NCBI GenBank assembly: GCA_003511945.1
Contig: DOJA01000346.1
Coordinates: 433-7,410, forward strand
Direction of reading: 5' to 3'
DNA length: 6,978 bases
Source: Phycisphaerales bacterium
GTDB taxonomy: Bacteria > Planctomycetota > Phycisphaerae > Phycisphaerales > UBA1924
Of this stretch, positions 6,938 through 6,978 are shown piece by piece. The notes below the pieces were generated by a model. The model did not search any database. It was not told the DNA's origin and worked only from the letters and a program-made list of their open reading frames with translations. How positions within the stretch are numbered: the first letter of the stretch is position 1; each line of letters opens with the position of its first letter. Made by a program: the position numbers and the translations under genes.

Positions 6938-6978
6938 CTCACAGAATGACTCGGAGAGGGCCGGAGCGACAGGCGGGA

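Larger units (their letters stand above)
6468..6978. other. Non-coding upstream region and probable operon leader
   Basis: These 511 bases hold no gene I can support. Frames on both strands are open only because the sequence is GC-rich. Their translations are Gly/Pro/Arg-rich low complexity with no recognisable motif, and I saw no tRNA-like arms. Reading along the transcribed minus strand, the region contains a TTGAAGCC-type small palindrome (6925-6937), a GC-rich 19-bp palindrome (6874-6892), a possible promoter (6787-6818), two tandem 16-bp repeats with a hairpin (6671-6716) and the exosortase ribosome binding site. The portion 6490-6720 is strongly skewed to C on the plus strand. Confidence 0.7.

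Noticed and set aside
6475..6942. A 155-codon minus-strand frame upstream of the exosortase
   Set aside because: It is Gly/Pro/Arg-rich, crosses the tandem repeats and palindrome, has no recognisable domain, and ends just before the exosortase ATG in non-coding-looking sequence.
6761..6949. A 62-codon plus-strand frame containing TGGPPVPP
   Set aside because: This peptide comes from the GC-rich palindrome. I treat it as a repeat element rather than a gene.

Overview
The window is a GC-rich (about 70% by eye) bacterial segment. Every gene I can support lies on the minus strand, so it reads from right to left. The three genes are tightly packed and look like one operon: an exosortase-type membrane transpeptidase (6467 to 5478), an EpsI/DUF3485-family exosortase partner (5481 to 4600), and a very large membrane-anchored tetratricopeptide-repeat (TPR) protein. 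The TPR protein starts at 4551 and is still open at base 1, giving at least 1517 residues. The first two genes overlap by four bases (GTGA). The third follows after a 48-bp gap with its own ribosome binding site. No terminator interrupts the set.

The right-hand 511 bp (6468-6978) contains no credible gene. It holds a GC-rich 19-bp palindrome that resembles a dispersed intergenic repeat, a possible but poorly spaced promoter, and a C-rich (G-rich on the transcribed strand) leader. The leader contains two perfect tandem copies of a 16-bp unit next to a small hairpin.

Exosortases with EpsI partners belong to PEP-CTERM-type protein sorting and exopolysaccharide/biofilm systems of Gram-negative bacteria. 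In known systems a TPR protein (PrsT, a lipoprotein) is often encoded nearby. The TPR protein here has a plain N-terminal signal anchor without a lipobox and is much longer than I recall for PrsT, so it may be a variant scaffold. High GC, the exosortase-EpsI-TPR arrangement and the palindrome type suggest a planctomycete of the Phycisphaerae kind. That placement is inference only. No sortase substrate, glycosyltransferase or export gene lies inside the window.

The most surprising signal is at the sequence level. I find no ACGT anywhere in 6978 bases, although such a GC-rich sequence should contain many. Codon choice agrees: wherever Asn, Asp, His or Tyr precedes a valine codon in the genes I translated, the first codon ends in T rather than the usual C. 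This looks like systematic avoidance of an ACGT restriction/methylation site or a strong mutational loss.
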